From Pelomyxa schiedti (lineage: Eukaryota; Evosea; Pelobiontida; Pelomyxidae): 64,000 bases of DNA. Location of the stretch: the NCBI GenBank assembly GCA_020536535.1, contig JAHLWZ010000797.1, positions 89,623 to 153,622 of the forward strand, given 5' to 3'. Shown here piece after piece: positions 32,662 to 42,986 of this stretch. Every line of letters begins with the position of its first letter. Position 1 is the stretch's first letter. The position numbers and the translations under genes were made by a program. Under the pieces are notes generated by a model that saw nothing but the letters and a program-made list of their open reading frames with translations, had not been told where the DNA came from and ran no database searches.

Positions 32662-33810
32662 TCAAGAGTGTGTGAGGTTGCGTATGGTCGCGTTGGTGGT
32701 TTGTATCTTCTCGGCAAGTTCCTGTAGGTGTTACAATTATGGGAGGCTGGAATTGAAATAGGATTGGGGGTACACACCCTTGCTTTCCTTAGTTTGAGAG
32801 CATGAAGTTTTTCTAGGTTTACAACATCTGGTGGTGGAATTTGCAAGTCTTGTGTGGGATAGTCACCACTATTGGGAGTAAATTGAGAGAATAAGGGAGG
32901 CATGTGGGTACGTGAGAGAGGTGGCATCCATTGATTTGTAGTCAACTTGTGAGCACACAATCAAGTTGGTGATCTCTGGAATGACTGGCCGTAATCTTTT
33001 GTTTGTGAGTCTCTGACATCTGGCCACCCAATCTTTTTACCTGGATGTGGGGCTAGGGGTGACAAGGAATTTGTAGTCTACATTGTAGATAGGACTGCCA
33101 GATGAAGTAAATAATACAAATAGAAGTGGCTGGGAGTCTGCTGTACTCTCAAATCTGAGAAAACATGAGGGTGACGAACTGTAACAAAAAGATGCACATT
33201 TCGTGAAGGGATTTATGAACAGCAGTTTCCCGTAGTGATGGGTGAAGTGAAGTACACTTGCGATACTTCCACCAGCCCAGTATTGTCTGTAGTGTGCATG
33301 ATAAGTGACAAAGTGTAGGCAGAGAGTGCTTTACTTGGTTTTCAGGTGCAAGTTGTAACAGATGGCTCGTGTTTGCGGTACCAGAACTGTCGTAAAAGGA
33401 GAAGGCGGGTGAGGAACTTACAAAGGCAGAAATATCTGCATGAGACAAAAAAGCCGGGGCAAATGGTTAACAAAGAGCAACGATGGAAAAAGAGGGAAGA
33501 AAAAACTGAGTGATATGACTGTGGTTGTTTTGTCGGACATGGAGTCTTCTGTCGTAGACACCACACTACGTGTAACACTCCCCAGGACTGCTCCTTCCTG
33601 TGCCACCGTTATTTAATTCCGAATCATGCAATACAAAAAAAAAAAAAAGGAATAATCAATAATTTCTAAAGAAAACCAATGCCAGGTGAGCACGACAAAA
33701 AAGAAACGAAAAAAAAAAAAGGGTTGCACCATGTCACCGCCCTCAGCCACGGACAACTCGTACAACGCCGATGCAAACGTAACCCCCGACAGCCTCACGA
33801 CAATACTCAT
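32662..33810 (-). CDS. Abraxas-like (FAM175/ABRO1) MPN-minus scaffold protein
   Basis: Abraxas and ABRO1 are catalytically dead MPN proteins. They scaffold the K63-specific deubiquitinase BRCC36 in the BRCA1-A and BRISC complexes. The first exon (ATG 33810) gives MSIVVRLSGVTFASALYELS; the next gives EGAVLGSVTRSVVSTTED, corresponding to 'GFLLGEVKGE'. Further exons give FVSSSPAFSFYDSSGTANTS, matching 'QLFSFYNSSGEVNE', and ILGWWKYRKCTSLHPSLRET, matching '[20 protein letters not shown]'. They continue with LLFVLFTSSG and DYKFLVTPSP. A predicted helical tail (VNLEKLHALKLRKA, ELAEKIQTTNATIRNL) ends in TGA at 32664-32662. No JAMM His/Asp motif is visible, as expected. It is divergent from a TRIM-like gene. 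A BRCC36 partner is not in this window. Confidence 0.72.
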
Positions 33811-34020
33811 TTTGGCACCTTCTTTTGGTAAGTGATAGTTTCTTCTTGCCTTAAGCCTGAGAGAGGTGATCTGAGCCCACCCACTTCATTCCGCTCTGTT
33901 ATCAAGAGCGTGATATCAATCTCTTCTCGTCTTCATTGCAGACACAGTGTGGTGCTGTACAGGAAACGAACACTTCTTTGGCTAAATTGGTTTTTTTTTC
34001 CGGTTTCACCAAAGACGACG
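33811..34020. promoter_or_regulatory. Shared upstream region of the Abraxas-like and TRIM-like genes
   Basis: 210 bp between divergent start codons. No specific motif recognised. Confidence 0.4.
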
Positions 34021-36696
34021 ATGAACGGGGGCGCTTTGCGACAACAGATACCGTGGTGTGTATATTGCGCGCAGAGGGTGTCTCCCGACTGCGTAACACT
34101 GTCGTGTACCGCCGGCGGCGTCGCCCACTCCCTGTGCTCCCAGTGTTTCCGCATCCTCTTCGAGTTCTTCCGCACACAGCAGCACCAGGCCCTACCAACT
34201 CCCCCGCCGGCGTCCGCCACCTCGAGGCCTGCGACGCCGACCGGGGAACCGCGCCAGCAGCCCGACGTGGTGGCGATCACGTGCCCGCTGTGCGACTCCG
34301 TGACGACGCTGCCGCTGACCGACGGCTGTCCCACCGGTGGGTCCCCCAAACCCACGAAATCCGACGGTCCAGGGACGACTACTGCTGCGATGGGAGCCAC
34401 TTCCCCCCCACCCACGCCGTCGCCGACGCCGACGCCGGCGCCAGTGGACGACCACGTAGTGTGCGCCGTGTGCTTCGAGGCAATTGCGGTGTCACAGTGC
34501 CTGGGCTGCAAGTATTTCTATTGTGATTCGAAACAGTGCCTACAATTTGCCACGAGGCAGCATGCTGTTGTTGCTCGTCATAAGGTTTGGTTCGCCCAGT
34601 CGACACACACACAAAAAAAAAAAAAAAAAATCCTCACGTATATACAAAAGTTTGAACTAGCACCGTTGGATTCTCCTTCTAAACCATCCCCTAACGTGGA
34701 GGAGAGTACGAGTCTCAGATGCCAAGACCACGGCAAGAAGCTAACATTGTTCTGCCAAGAGGACAAAGTTCCTGTTTGCTCTCACTGCCTTTTGATTGGT
34801 AAACCTTGCCTTCACGAAAAACTACACCATGGGGAGCGGGTCTTTCTCCATTTCAGCCATGTTAAACTTAACTCAATTCAAAGGGTCGCACAAGGAAGGC
34901 GAACGCACACATAAGTGCACGGGAATCAGTGAGGCATCTCCTGCAATTAAACAGAACTTAAAAGCCAATATCAAGAGCCTCGACGACAAGATAAAAGCGA
35001 CGAAATCAACCTGCAATGCTGTTTCAGAGACGTCTTCAAGAGTAAAATTGTCAGCAGATGAAGCAACCAATATGATTGAAAAGACCTTTACTGAATTGTT
35101 TGATGCACTGGCAACCAGAAAGTCCGAGTTGCTGAAATCTTGTGGAGCTCTCTCATTCCAGAAACGTGTGGAACGTAATTACCTATTGTAGTAACGTACT
35201 TGTAGTCTCACTACTGCGGGAGAAGTCAGAATCCCTTGAAGCACAAGTGAAGTGCATCACAGGTTCCATGACAGCCGCTCAGGCATTGTGTGAAACATCG
35301 GATTCACTAAAAGTGTGTGCACTTGGCCCGGCAATGGGCACGTGGAATCACCGTCTTAGCGGAATTCCTTCTGCTCCGATTAATTGCGGATCGAAGATTT
35401 CTTTTTCATCAAGTCTTACGGGGTTGAAAGAAGTAATCCAGTCTTTCGGGTCTGTTTACAGTGGTATCATCTCCTCCTTCAAATGGATTTGTTAACTCAA
35501 CAAACAAAGTTGAAATTTCCCTTGAATCAAGCAGCTTCACATTGTCCGGTTCTATTCCGGATATTGCATTTGTTGGCGACACTGTTGATTTCAGTGTCTC
35601 ACCTGCCTCAATAAAAACGGCCGACAACAATACAATAGGGAGCATCACTGATCTCCGAAACTTATTGCAGGTCAATGTTGTACCTCCCCCCACCACTTCA
35701 GTTGCATCTACCAGGATCCCCTGGACATCAGAAAGGTTCGGACCTGCTTCTTTCAAATTGGAACACGTTGGAAATTACACAGTCTGTGTTGAAAGAGTTT
35801 CTGATGTGAATACCGGCGTCAGTATGACACAAGATAAGAAAGTTCTGTGCACCATTGAGGCATTGGGTCCGCCACCCCCACCACAAAACTTAACAGCCCG
35901 TTCCACAGAACCTGGAGTGATCAGTGTGAGCTGGGACCGTCCCTCTGCAATCCCCCCAAAAGCACAGGTTGGATACAATGTTCTTGCTGCAGTCGGGGCA
36001 TTCAAAGTGGAGCTGAGGCAACACAAGGAAACGCAAGCAATCATCAGGGACATTCCAACTACACAAGGGGACAACGCGCCAATCAAAGTGTCAGTTTCTA
36101 GTGTTTCATTGTGCGCGGCCCGTAGCAGTTCCGGAACTGTGTGTGACACCGTGACTGGAGCCACTTCTGATGTTTATGTTTCTCCCATTCCACCCAACAA
36201 ACTGGATTCTACATGTGCAGGTTCCGTAGTCACAATTGGACTTGCTGGATTGAGTTGCACTGTGCCAGGTACCTGCATTGTGCTCGCTGAGAGAGGGTTC
36301 ATGAGTGGCTCGCACCACTGGGAGTTCACTGTAACAAAGGTAGGCAGCAACTCACACTGTGGCGTTTCCCTCAAGCCTCCTCAATCTTTGGAAAACTGGC
36401 TTGGATCCATGCAGACAGGTTTTGATGTTGTGGGTTACGCAGACGGTACTACTGCCCCCTGCTACCATGCAGGGTCAGGTTATGAAAAGGTGCCGGTGTT
36501 CACAACGGGGGACAAAGTTGGATTCACCCTCCACTGTGACAAGGGCACATTGGATTATTTCCAGAATGGCACACTCGTCGGCACTTGTTTGTTTGGCGGC
36601 AAACTCAAGGAATTTTGTGGTGTCCGGCCCCTTTACCCTGCTTTTGGTTCCAACAGTGCTCCAGCAGAATACACAAATATTTACTTTGCCTCCTGA
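34021..36696 (+). CDS. TRIM-like protein: RING, B-boxes, coiled coil, FN3, SPRY
   Basis: The start is ATG 34021 (MNGGALRQQIPWC). The RING-like module shows WCVYCAQRV, a Cys and His-containing SCTAGGVAHSLCSQC, and a distant ITCPLCDS separated by a Pro/Ala-rich insert. This is an unusually stretched RING. A B-box-1-like segment (VVCAVCFEAIAVSQCLGC) and B-box 2 (RCQDHGKKLTLFCQEDK, VCSHCLLIG) follow, split by introns. Then come a coiled coil (LKANIKSLDDKIKATKSTC) and an Ig/FN3-like region (PPQNLTARSTEPGVISVSWD). A C-terminal SPRY domain (GSHHWEFTVTKVGSNSHCGV, DKVGFTLHCDKGTLDYFQNG) ends at 36696. This order equals the MID/TRIM C-I architecture. The likely role is an E3 ubiquitin ligase with SPRY-mediated target binding. 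TRIM-like organisation outside animals is infrequent, and the long RING insert leaves ligase activity uncertain. Confidence 0.78.
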
Positions 36697-36906
36697 TAAA
36701 GTGGAAAAACAAAGCTGTTCCTGCATAACGTTACCCCAAGTTGTTTCCAGACTTGTTCTCAGACTTCTCTTTTTGCCAGAAACATCAACGTCCCCATAAC
36801 TGGAAAAGGCAGGTGTTGTCAACTGTCTTTTCCTGAGAAAAACTCCGTCAACCCTTCAAAAGCCAGTGGGCAACCAAAAACTCGAAGAGAAAAACAAGAA
36901 AAGAAA
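36697..36906 (+). promoter_or_regulatory. Gap upstream of the formin
   Basis: 210 bp between the TRIM-like stop and the formin start, both plus strand. No motif seen. Confidence 0.35.
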
Positions 36907-39900
36907 ATGAGCACCACGGTGAGGGCTCGTTACCGCCCCTTACGTTTTTTGGTGTTCTGAGAGAGATGGTTAATGTTTAATTTCCCCTGACAGGAACCAA
37001 TCACGGTCGAATCTGTTGTGTCACGTCTCCGATTTGATCCCAGCAAGAGAGACGACACATCAAAAGCATTGTTGGAATTGATTGACGCTGAAAAAGAATA
37101 CCCAAAGGAATGGACACTCAAGTACGAGGCCTGATGCTGCACATCTCATTTTTTTGTTTTTTTTCGGCAAGCTTAGCTTTAACAAAGGTTCTTGGCACTC
37201 GGAGGTGTAAGAATTTTAATTGACTTTGTTAACTCTCTGGCTACAACCGAGTTCGTTCCCCCCCCAAGTATTTAGTTGTTATAACATAAATGACAATACA
37301 GTAAACCTGATGAAGACGTGAAAATGGCCGGTTATGCAGTTGCAGCAATCAAGACTCTACTGCGCCATTCACCTGAAGGCCAACATGCCGTTTTGGGCTC
37401 ACACGATATTGTTACACACCTCTTTGCATGGCTGAGAGCAATCCCAGGGGCAAGTGACCGGAATCCCCTAATTTCTGAAGTAATGTCGTTACTACTGGCT
37501 GCTCTAGTACTTCCACCGCCATCCGGTGACGCTCCATGCAAAGGGTAAGTGTTCTTTTCTTAGACTTTCTTTTTTACTTGAATAATATTTTTCAGGAACA
37601 TTTTAAAAGCACTCACATCTACGAAGCCCATGTTTGCAATTGTTAAGGAGCTACTGGAGTTACCATTCTCTTCACGAACTAAGACTAAAGTGCTGTCTTT
37701 GATGAACACTTTACTGTCACAAGCAGATAGGGAAACTAAGCAAGCATGGGTACAGGAGCTCTGTCAGTTGGAAATCGTCCGAGTCTTGAGATTTGTGGTG
37801 CGACTCCCTCCCCTCCCCACATACGTGCTGACTTTGTCTAGATCACTGGTGGTAGTGATTATGGATTCTTGATTGATCACGTCCTCAGATTGAATTCTCA
37901 TATTCAGGAATTTACCTCTCCTCTCAAAACTGTCAGAGAAACAAAACCCACTCCTTCAAAAGTCTCCACAAGTCCGAAGGTTGTCCAGTCTCCTTCAACA
38001 CCCCCTCCTCCTTTCCTAGGTGGCCCACCACCACCACCGCCATGTGGATGCCCACCACCACCACCACCACCACCACCGTGTGGATGCCCACCCCCACCAC
38101 CCCCAACTCCGAAGACTGCAGCTATAGAGCCTACTTACACCATACCTCCCCAACTATTAAGTCAACCCAAGCCTACCCACTCCCTAACCACCCCTGTCTG
38201 GACCCCTATGTTAAAGAACGTCATCCCCAAGACGGTAACCGCCTATCTTTGAAAGGCTGTTAACCTCCCACAGATCTTTTCCACACTGCCACAATTAGAG
38301 TTTGTTCCCTCATACGAGGAAATGGAAAGAAATTTCATGAAAATAAAGCTCCTGGACCCTCCAAAGTGGGTTCCCCCAGCCACTCATCATTTCGAGACAA
38401 TGGCAGTCTACAACGTTGGTACGTATCTAAGTTTCATCATCTATCATAATCTCCTCCAGCCGTTGTGTTGCACAGCTTCTTTCCAACTACACCAGCTGCG
38501 GAGATACTTCGCGCTATTGATACAGTGAATGAGTCATTTTTTTCTGATGAAACTCCCCTCAAAACTCTAAGTCATACCCTTGAGAAATTTGGGCTACCTG
38601 AGGTTGAAAAATTAATCTATTACTCAGTACAAAGGCTAACATTGAGTTAGCCTGGCTCTCTTGAAGGGCTATCTCTTGAACCACAAGAACAATTCTTCTT
38701 GGAGGTAGGATCGTATTTTAAACTTAGATAACATCGTACAGCTATCTCATATTCCAAATGTTGCTCTGAAACTAAAATCTCTGATTTTTAAGAAATCCTT
38801 CCTGGCAACTCTCCAAGAAATCAACAAGGTTTAAATAAACATACTAATTTTTCCCTAACCGTACGGTGCAGACAATTTCTGATGCCGAAAAAATGTGCGG
38901 TGCTATGATGTCAAGCCAGAAGTTGAAGAAATTTCTTGCTTTACTTGCATTGGTTGGAAATTTCTTGAATGGCGACAGGCCTGCTTTATTAACAGCAGGT
39001 TTTAATTTGAGCGCTCTACAGCAGGCATCGTCTGTTACACTGATTTGTTTGTTGACGTTTTCTCAGCTAGATGAGGTACGAGGGGCTACCACAAATCTAT
39101 CTGCAGTCATTTGTCATATCATTTGCACAACGGAAACCCTTTCTGATCTTGAAAACCTTGCAGATGACTTTCCCATGCTCCCTGATATAAAAGATACTTT
39201 CTTTGGTATAAAAAAAATCCCTCCACTATTCAATCACAGTTCACTTGAAGATTCCGTAAGCAAGCAGCTCTCTTCTTTAAAGAAGGAGCTAGATTCATTC
39301 CAGGATCTTGTGGATCTGGTACAGAAATTTTTTTGTGCTTGTCCCCTTCTCATTCATACTCAGTCCACAATAAACCCCGAAATCGTTAGAGCTACTGAAA
39401 GTTACCACCGCACCCAGTCCCTCATTGAAAATACTGCACTCTTCTTTGGTGAACAATCTGTAACCACCACCCAGGGATTCTTTTTACCACTGGTGCAATT
39501 TCTACCCAATTTTGCGGTATGTACATTTGTTTTCACTTTCTCTTCACTCACTGGCACAAGGTACAAATAAAACTGCGAAAGACTCATCCACTATCGTATG
39601 GACCTACACTTTTGTCTGTGGCACACTAACCCCCTCTACGCACAGAATACCTGTGCTCAATAAAGCGGCTCTTGTACTTAACAATGCGTCTTTGTTTACA
39701 GTGCCAGCCCCTACACCAGCAACGCCAATGCCGTCTCCAGCCTCATCCACTGGAGTACCACTTCCACCGCCTCCCCCTACCAAGAATACCCGCTTGCTGA
39801 AGAACGATATTCCCTCCAATTCTCCTCTTAGAGCCCAACAAAAATCAGTTTACAAGCTCAGAAATTGGTTCTGGCATGGCTTCAACCAGTCTCTTCTTCC

Positions 39901-41529
39901 AAAGACGGTTTGGCCTACCTTTTTTGAGTCACCCTAACATAACTATTAAGATCTTTTCTCAAATGGATAAAGAGCTTCTTGAGGTCAAGGTTCCTTATGA
40001 TCTTCTAGAAGCATTCTTTGCTATTACCAAACCCAATGCAACCTCTGCCCTTGAGCAAACTCCTGCCTCCACTACCACTCTTGAAGAAGCACCCGATAAG
40101 CATAGGAAGATTATCAATGCAATAAAGAAAAAGACGTACGTGTCTGTGCTTGGCAACAGGGTAGCAATGGCGGCAGGTTTTCAGCACTATCACTCTTCAA
40201 AGTCTATGGTTAAATGGAGTTCATAGATGTGATGCTTCACCTGTGGAATGGAACTCCAGATACACTCTTGCGAGCCATCACTGAAATGGACACAACAAAT
40301 TTCAAGGACTCTGTGCAAATAGACTTTTTGGTGGAACACTGTAGGTGCTTCGAAACTATTCCGGAGTCCCCTTCACTTTTATCTCCACCAGAACAATTCC
40401 TACTTAAGGTATAACTTCATGAAATTAGATCTACAAATGAAAAATCTTCAGGTTTGCCAACTCCCCGATGTTGAGAGCAAGTTACTTTTCATGAAGTTAA
40501 AGATCGATTTCCAAATTGTTGTAGATGATATCACACAAGTATCTGATTCACTTAGAATGAAGCTAATTAGGTGTCCAAATACAGAGTCAACAAATCTTAG
40601 ACAGTGCCTGCAAAGCGCTCCTTCAAAGTGAGAAACTTCGCAAACTACTTTCTCTGTTGTTACTAGTTGGAAATTTCTTGATTTCCAGCACTCGACGAAA
40701 GATTCATTTTGCCTATGATCTGAGCCTGCTTTCTTCAGTTGAGATTTTCGATTTTTCGTTGCATCTGCTGACAATCCTTCCTCAAGCTTCGGGAGACAAA
40801 ACAGCGTGACGGAAAGACTTTGATGCATTACATCTGCCAACTCATTAAATCAAAAGAAGGGCTTCATGATCTGCAAACTCTCAAGCAAGAGTTGAAATCA
40901 GTCCTCGACTTACCACTGAGTACAATTACACATTTCCTCTTTGTGGGTTACTTAAGTTTAACGTCCTTCTAGTGCTCATACAAAGTGGCGAAGGGTGGTT
41001 CTTGGAATCCATTATTCGCAGACTTGACACCAAGAGTGACTTCCTCACAGCTCTTCCTTTGAAAGACCAAGTTGCCTTCTGCATCTCATTTTTTTTTTTA
41101 ACTTCCACAAAGACGTTCTTCAACGAAGCAAAGAACACAATGCAGGGCTTGCAAACAAAACAAAACACCCTTAGAGACCTCCATCAACAAACACTCAGCT
41201 TCCTGGGCTTACTTCCCAAGAACATAAGTTCAGTCAACCCACTGTTACCACCACCTGCAGAACTCGGTTACCTGTTTGTCTCATTCTTCCGTGATATGGA
41301 GGTACTCCTCTACCGTTCCGAACCTCACACCCATACTTCTAAAGAGATGTGTGAAAGAAGAAGCCGAAGAAGAACGCCAACTGGAGGAACAAGCAAAGGA
41401 ATCCGCGGTACTTTTTTCTTTTTATTTGGCATTTCAACCTCCCCACCACAATAAGTGTTCTCTTCTAACATCCCATAGAAAGATGTTGCGGAGGGTGTTG
41501 TGTGGAGCCTTATTACTGCCAAATTGTAG
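36907..41529 (+). CDS. Diaphanous-type formin with two FH2 domains (GBD/FH3-FH1-FH2-FH1-FH2)
   Basis: Formins nucleate and elongate unbranched actin filaments through FH2 dimers; FH1 feeds profilin-actin. The small first exon, MSTT, is spliced to EPITVESVVSRLRFDPSKRD and then AGYAVAAIKTLLRHSPEGQH, the GBD/FH3 armadillo region. FH1-A (37,990-38,130) has several runs of 5-9 prolines broken by CGC. FH2-A (38,200-39,510) has AAEILRAIDTVNESFF, KKFLALLALVGNFLNG (the GNFLN core) and FFGEQSVTTTQGFFLPLVQF. A second Pro stretch (39,705-39,785) precedes FH2-B (39,840-41,300). FH2-B has KLRNWFWHGFNQSLLPKTVW (lasso Trp and TVW), PDTLLRAITEMDTTNF, KLLSLLLLVGNFLISSTRR and ELGYLFVSFFRDME. A charged tail ends ESAKDVAEGVVW...AKL at TAG 41527-41529. 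No promoter-like gap or stop separates the halves once short introns are removed. Confidence 0.8.
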
Positions 41530-41705
41530 GGAAAAAAGAAAGAAAACAACAAAAAAAAAACATTTTTCTACAAGAGAGTTATGGACAGACTTTCTACAAG
41601 ATGATTTTTGATGATGGTGTCTTTCCTTTGGGGGTTCCTATCCCACAAAGGGTCTATGGTAGCAGTCAAAATGGGGATGTTGCCGGGTCCCCTCCGCTTG
41701 TTTGT
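41530..41705. other. Convergent 3' gap
   Basis: 176 bp between the formin (plus) and UBL (minus) stops; A-rich at 41,530-41,565. Nothing else seen. Confidence 0.4.
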
Positions 41706-42626
41706 TTAGCTGGAGCTTTCTGCAGTGGCACTGGTGGTAGTAATCGGTGGAGTCTTGGAAGCCGACGGGGGCGTTTTGCCCAGCACGTTGCCGAGAATTC
41801 CCAGAAGAAAGGCCGTGTGTTGTAGAAGTGGAGTCAAGTCCTTTGCTTCATGGTCCAATTCCATTCCCGCCGGCGAGCTGCCGTTGGGTGGTGGGGATGG
41901 ATCAGTTTGGCGGGAGGACTCTACTGATGATATAAGGTGAGCCATCCTTTCTTTGAGTGTGTCGAGCAAACTGGTGGTTTCTTTCATGCAAGATACTGTA
42001 CATAGTGTAAGAACGCGAAAAAACGGGCGAAGTAGTAGTAGCAGTAGTAGAAAGAAAGGAATTTACCGAGGTCGTCGTTTCCACACACAGCTGGCGACAC
42101 ATCGCTCTGTGCCAGATTCACAACGCTTGTGCTCAGAGGAATCGGGGTGGAGGACACGCAAGTCGATACGGAGCACAAAACGGCGGGGCTACCATCGTCT
42201 CCCCCGCCGGATGGCGCCGCCGGAACAACTTCCTGCACAAGCACCCGCAGCCGCTCGGCTGGAATCACCCTCCTCTCCTTCGTCGCGAACATTGTGACGC
42301 CGACCGCTGCGCGCCGAACCGGCGCTTGTTTGTAGACGAGATAAACCGGCGCCTCGTCCGCCAGTTGCGGCGCCACTTCGTGTAGGACTCCCTCTTTCAA
42401 AACGCGACCACACCACACTAGTCTTTGAGACTCTGGTGGATAGCCAAGCCTGCATTAAAAAAAAAAAGTGTTACTAGTTGCGATGGAAGAAAGGGGGGAA
42501 AAAAAAAAGCGGAACGTACTTGTCGTAAAGAATCACCTTGAGGTCTGAAACGGAACTAGATTGCGACACCGACACGCACGCTTCCTCTTTGTTTTGTCGT
42601 CCGTGGAACACGCGCAGGTGATACAT
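41706..42626 (-). CDS. Ubiquitin-like-domain protein of unknown function
   Basis: ATG 42626 opens MYHLRVFHGRQNKEEACVSV, then SVSDLKVILYDK. An intron with T-rich tracts follows, then LGYPPESQRLVWCGRVLKEG and APVYLVYKQ. This is a complete N-terminal ubiquitin fold with beta-1, helix, the 'QRLIYAGK-L' type strand and the final 'VHLV' strand. There is no C-terminal Gly-Gly, so it is a built-in UBL rather than a conjugated modifier. UBLs of this kind dock on the proteasome or p97. The remainder has Gly/Ser/Pro linkers and a helical part (SLLDTLKERMAHLISS, LLQHTAFLLGILGNVLGKTP) that may form a membrane-near or BAG-like helix. No UBA domain was seen, so ubiquilin and RAD23 are unlikely. Confidence 0.68.
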
Positions 42627-42986
42627 ACGAAAGACCGTTTGTCGATTTTATTATCTTTTTACATGTTTCATTTGACTTTTCCGCTTAAAAAGGCCGGAAG
42701 TTTCTTCATTTCTTCGTTGATCTCTTTCGTGTTTTTTAAATAGGGTTGACAGCCTGAAGATTTGATCAACAGATGTTTTGATCACCTACCCCCATAGGGA
42801 CACTTGAAAGGGCGTTGTCCCATCTCTTTATGTGCAACTTCTTTGTTTTACGGGGGGAGTTTCTTTTTTAAGGAACAAACTATTATTTACAAAACAACGT
42901 AAAATGTGCATAAATGCTTCCTTGTTTGTAACTGCTCAAGGATCCGAGACATTCGCTCCCCTTGAAACAGTTGGATTTGGCAAAGT
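42627..42986. other. Intergenic gap upstream of the UBL gene
   Basis: These 360 bp between the PARP stop and the UBL start (both minus) are AT-rich with T-tracts. I see no ORF, RNA gene or repeat in them. Confidence 0.45.

Noticed and set aside
36907-41529. Two adjacent formin genes instead of one
   Set aside because: No stop plus start plus promoter-sized gap is visible between FH2-A and FH2-B; still the main alternative, so RNA data are named as the test.
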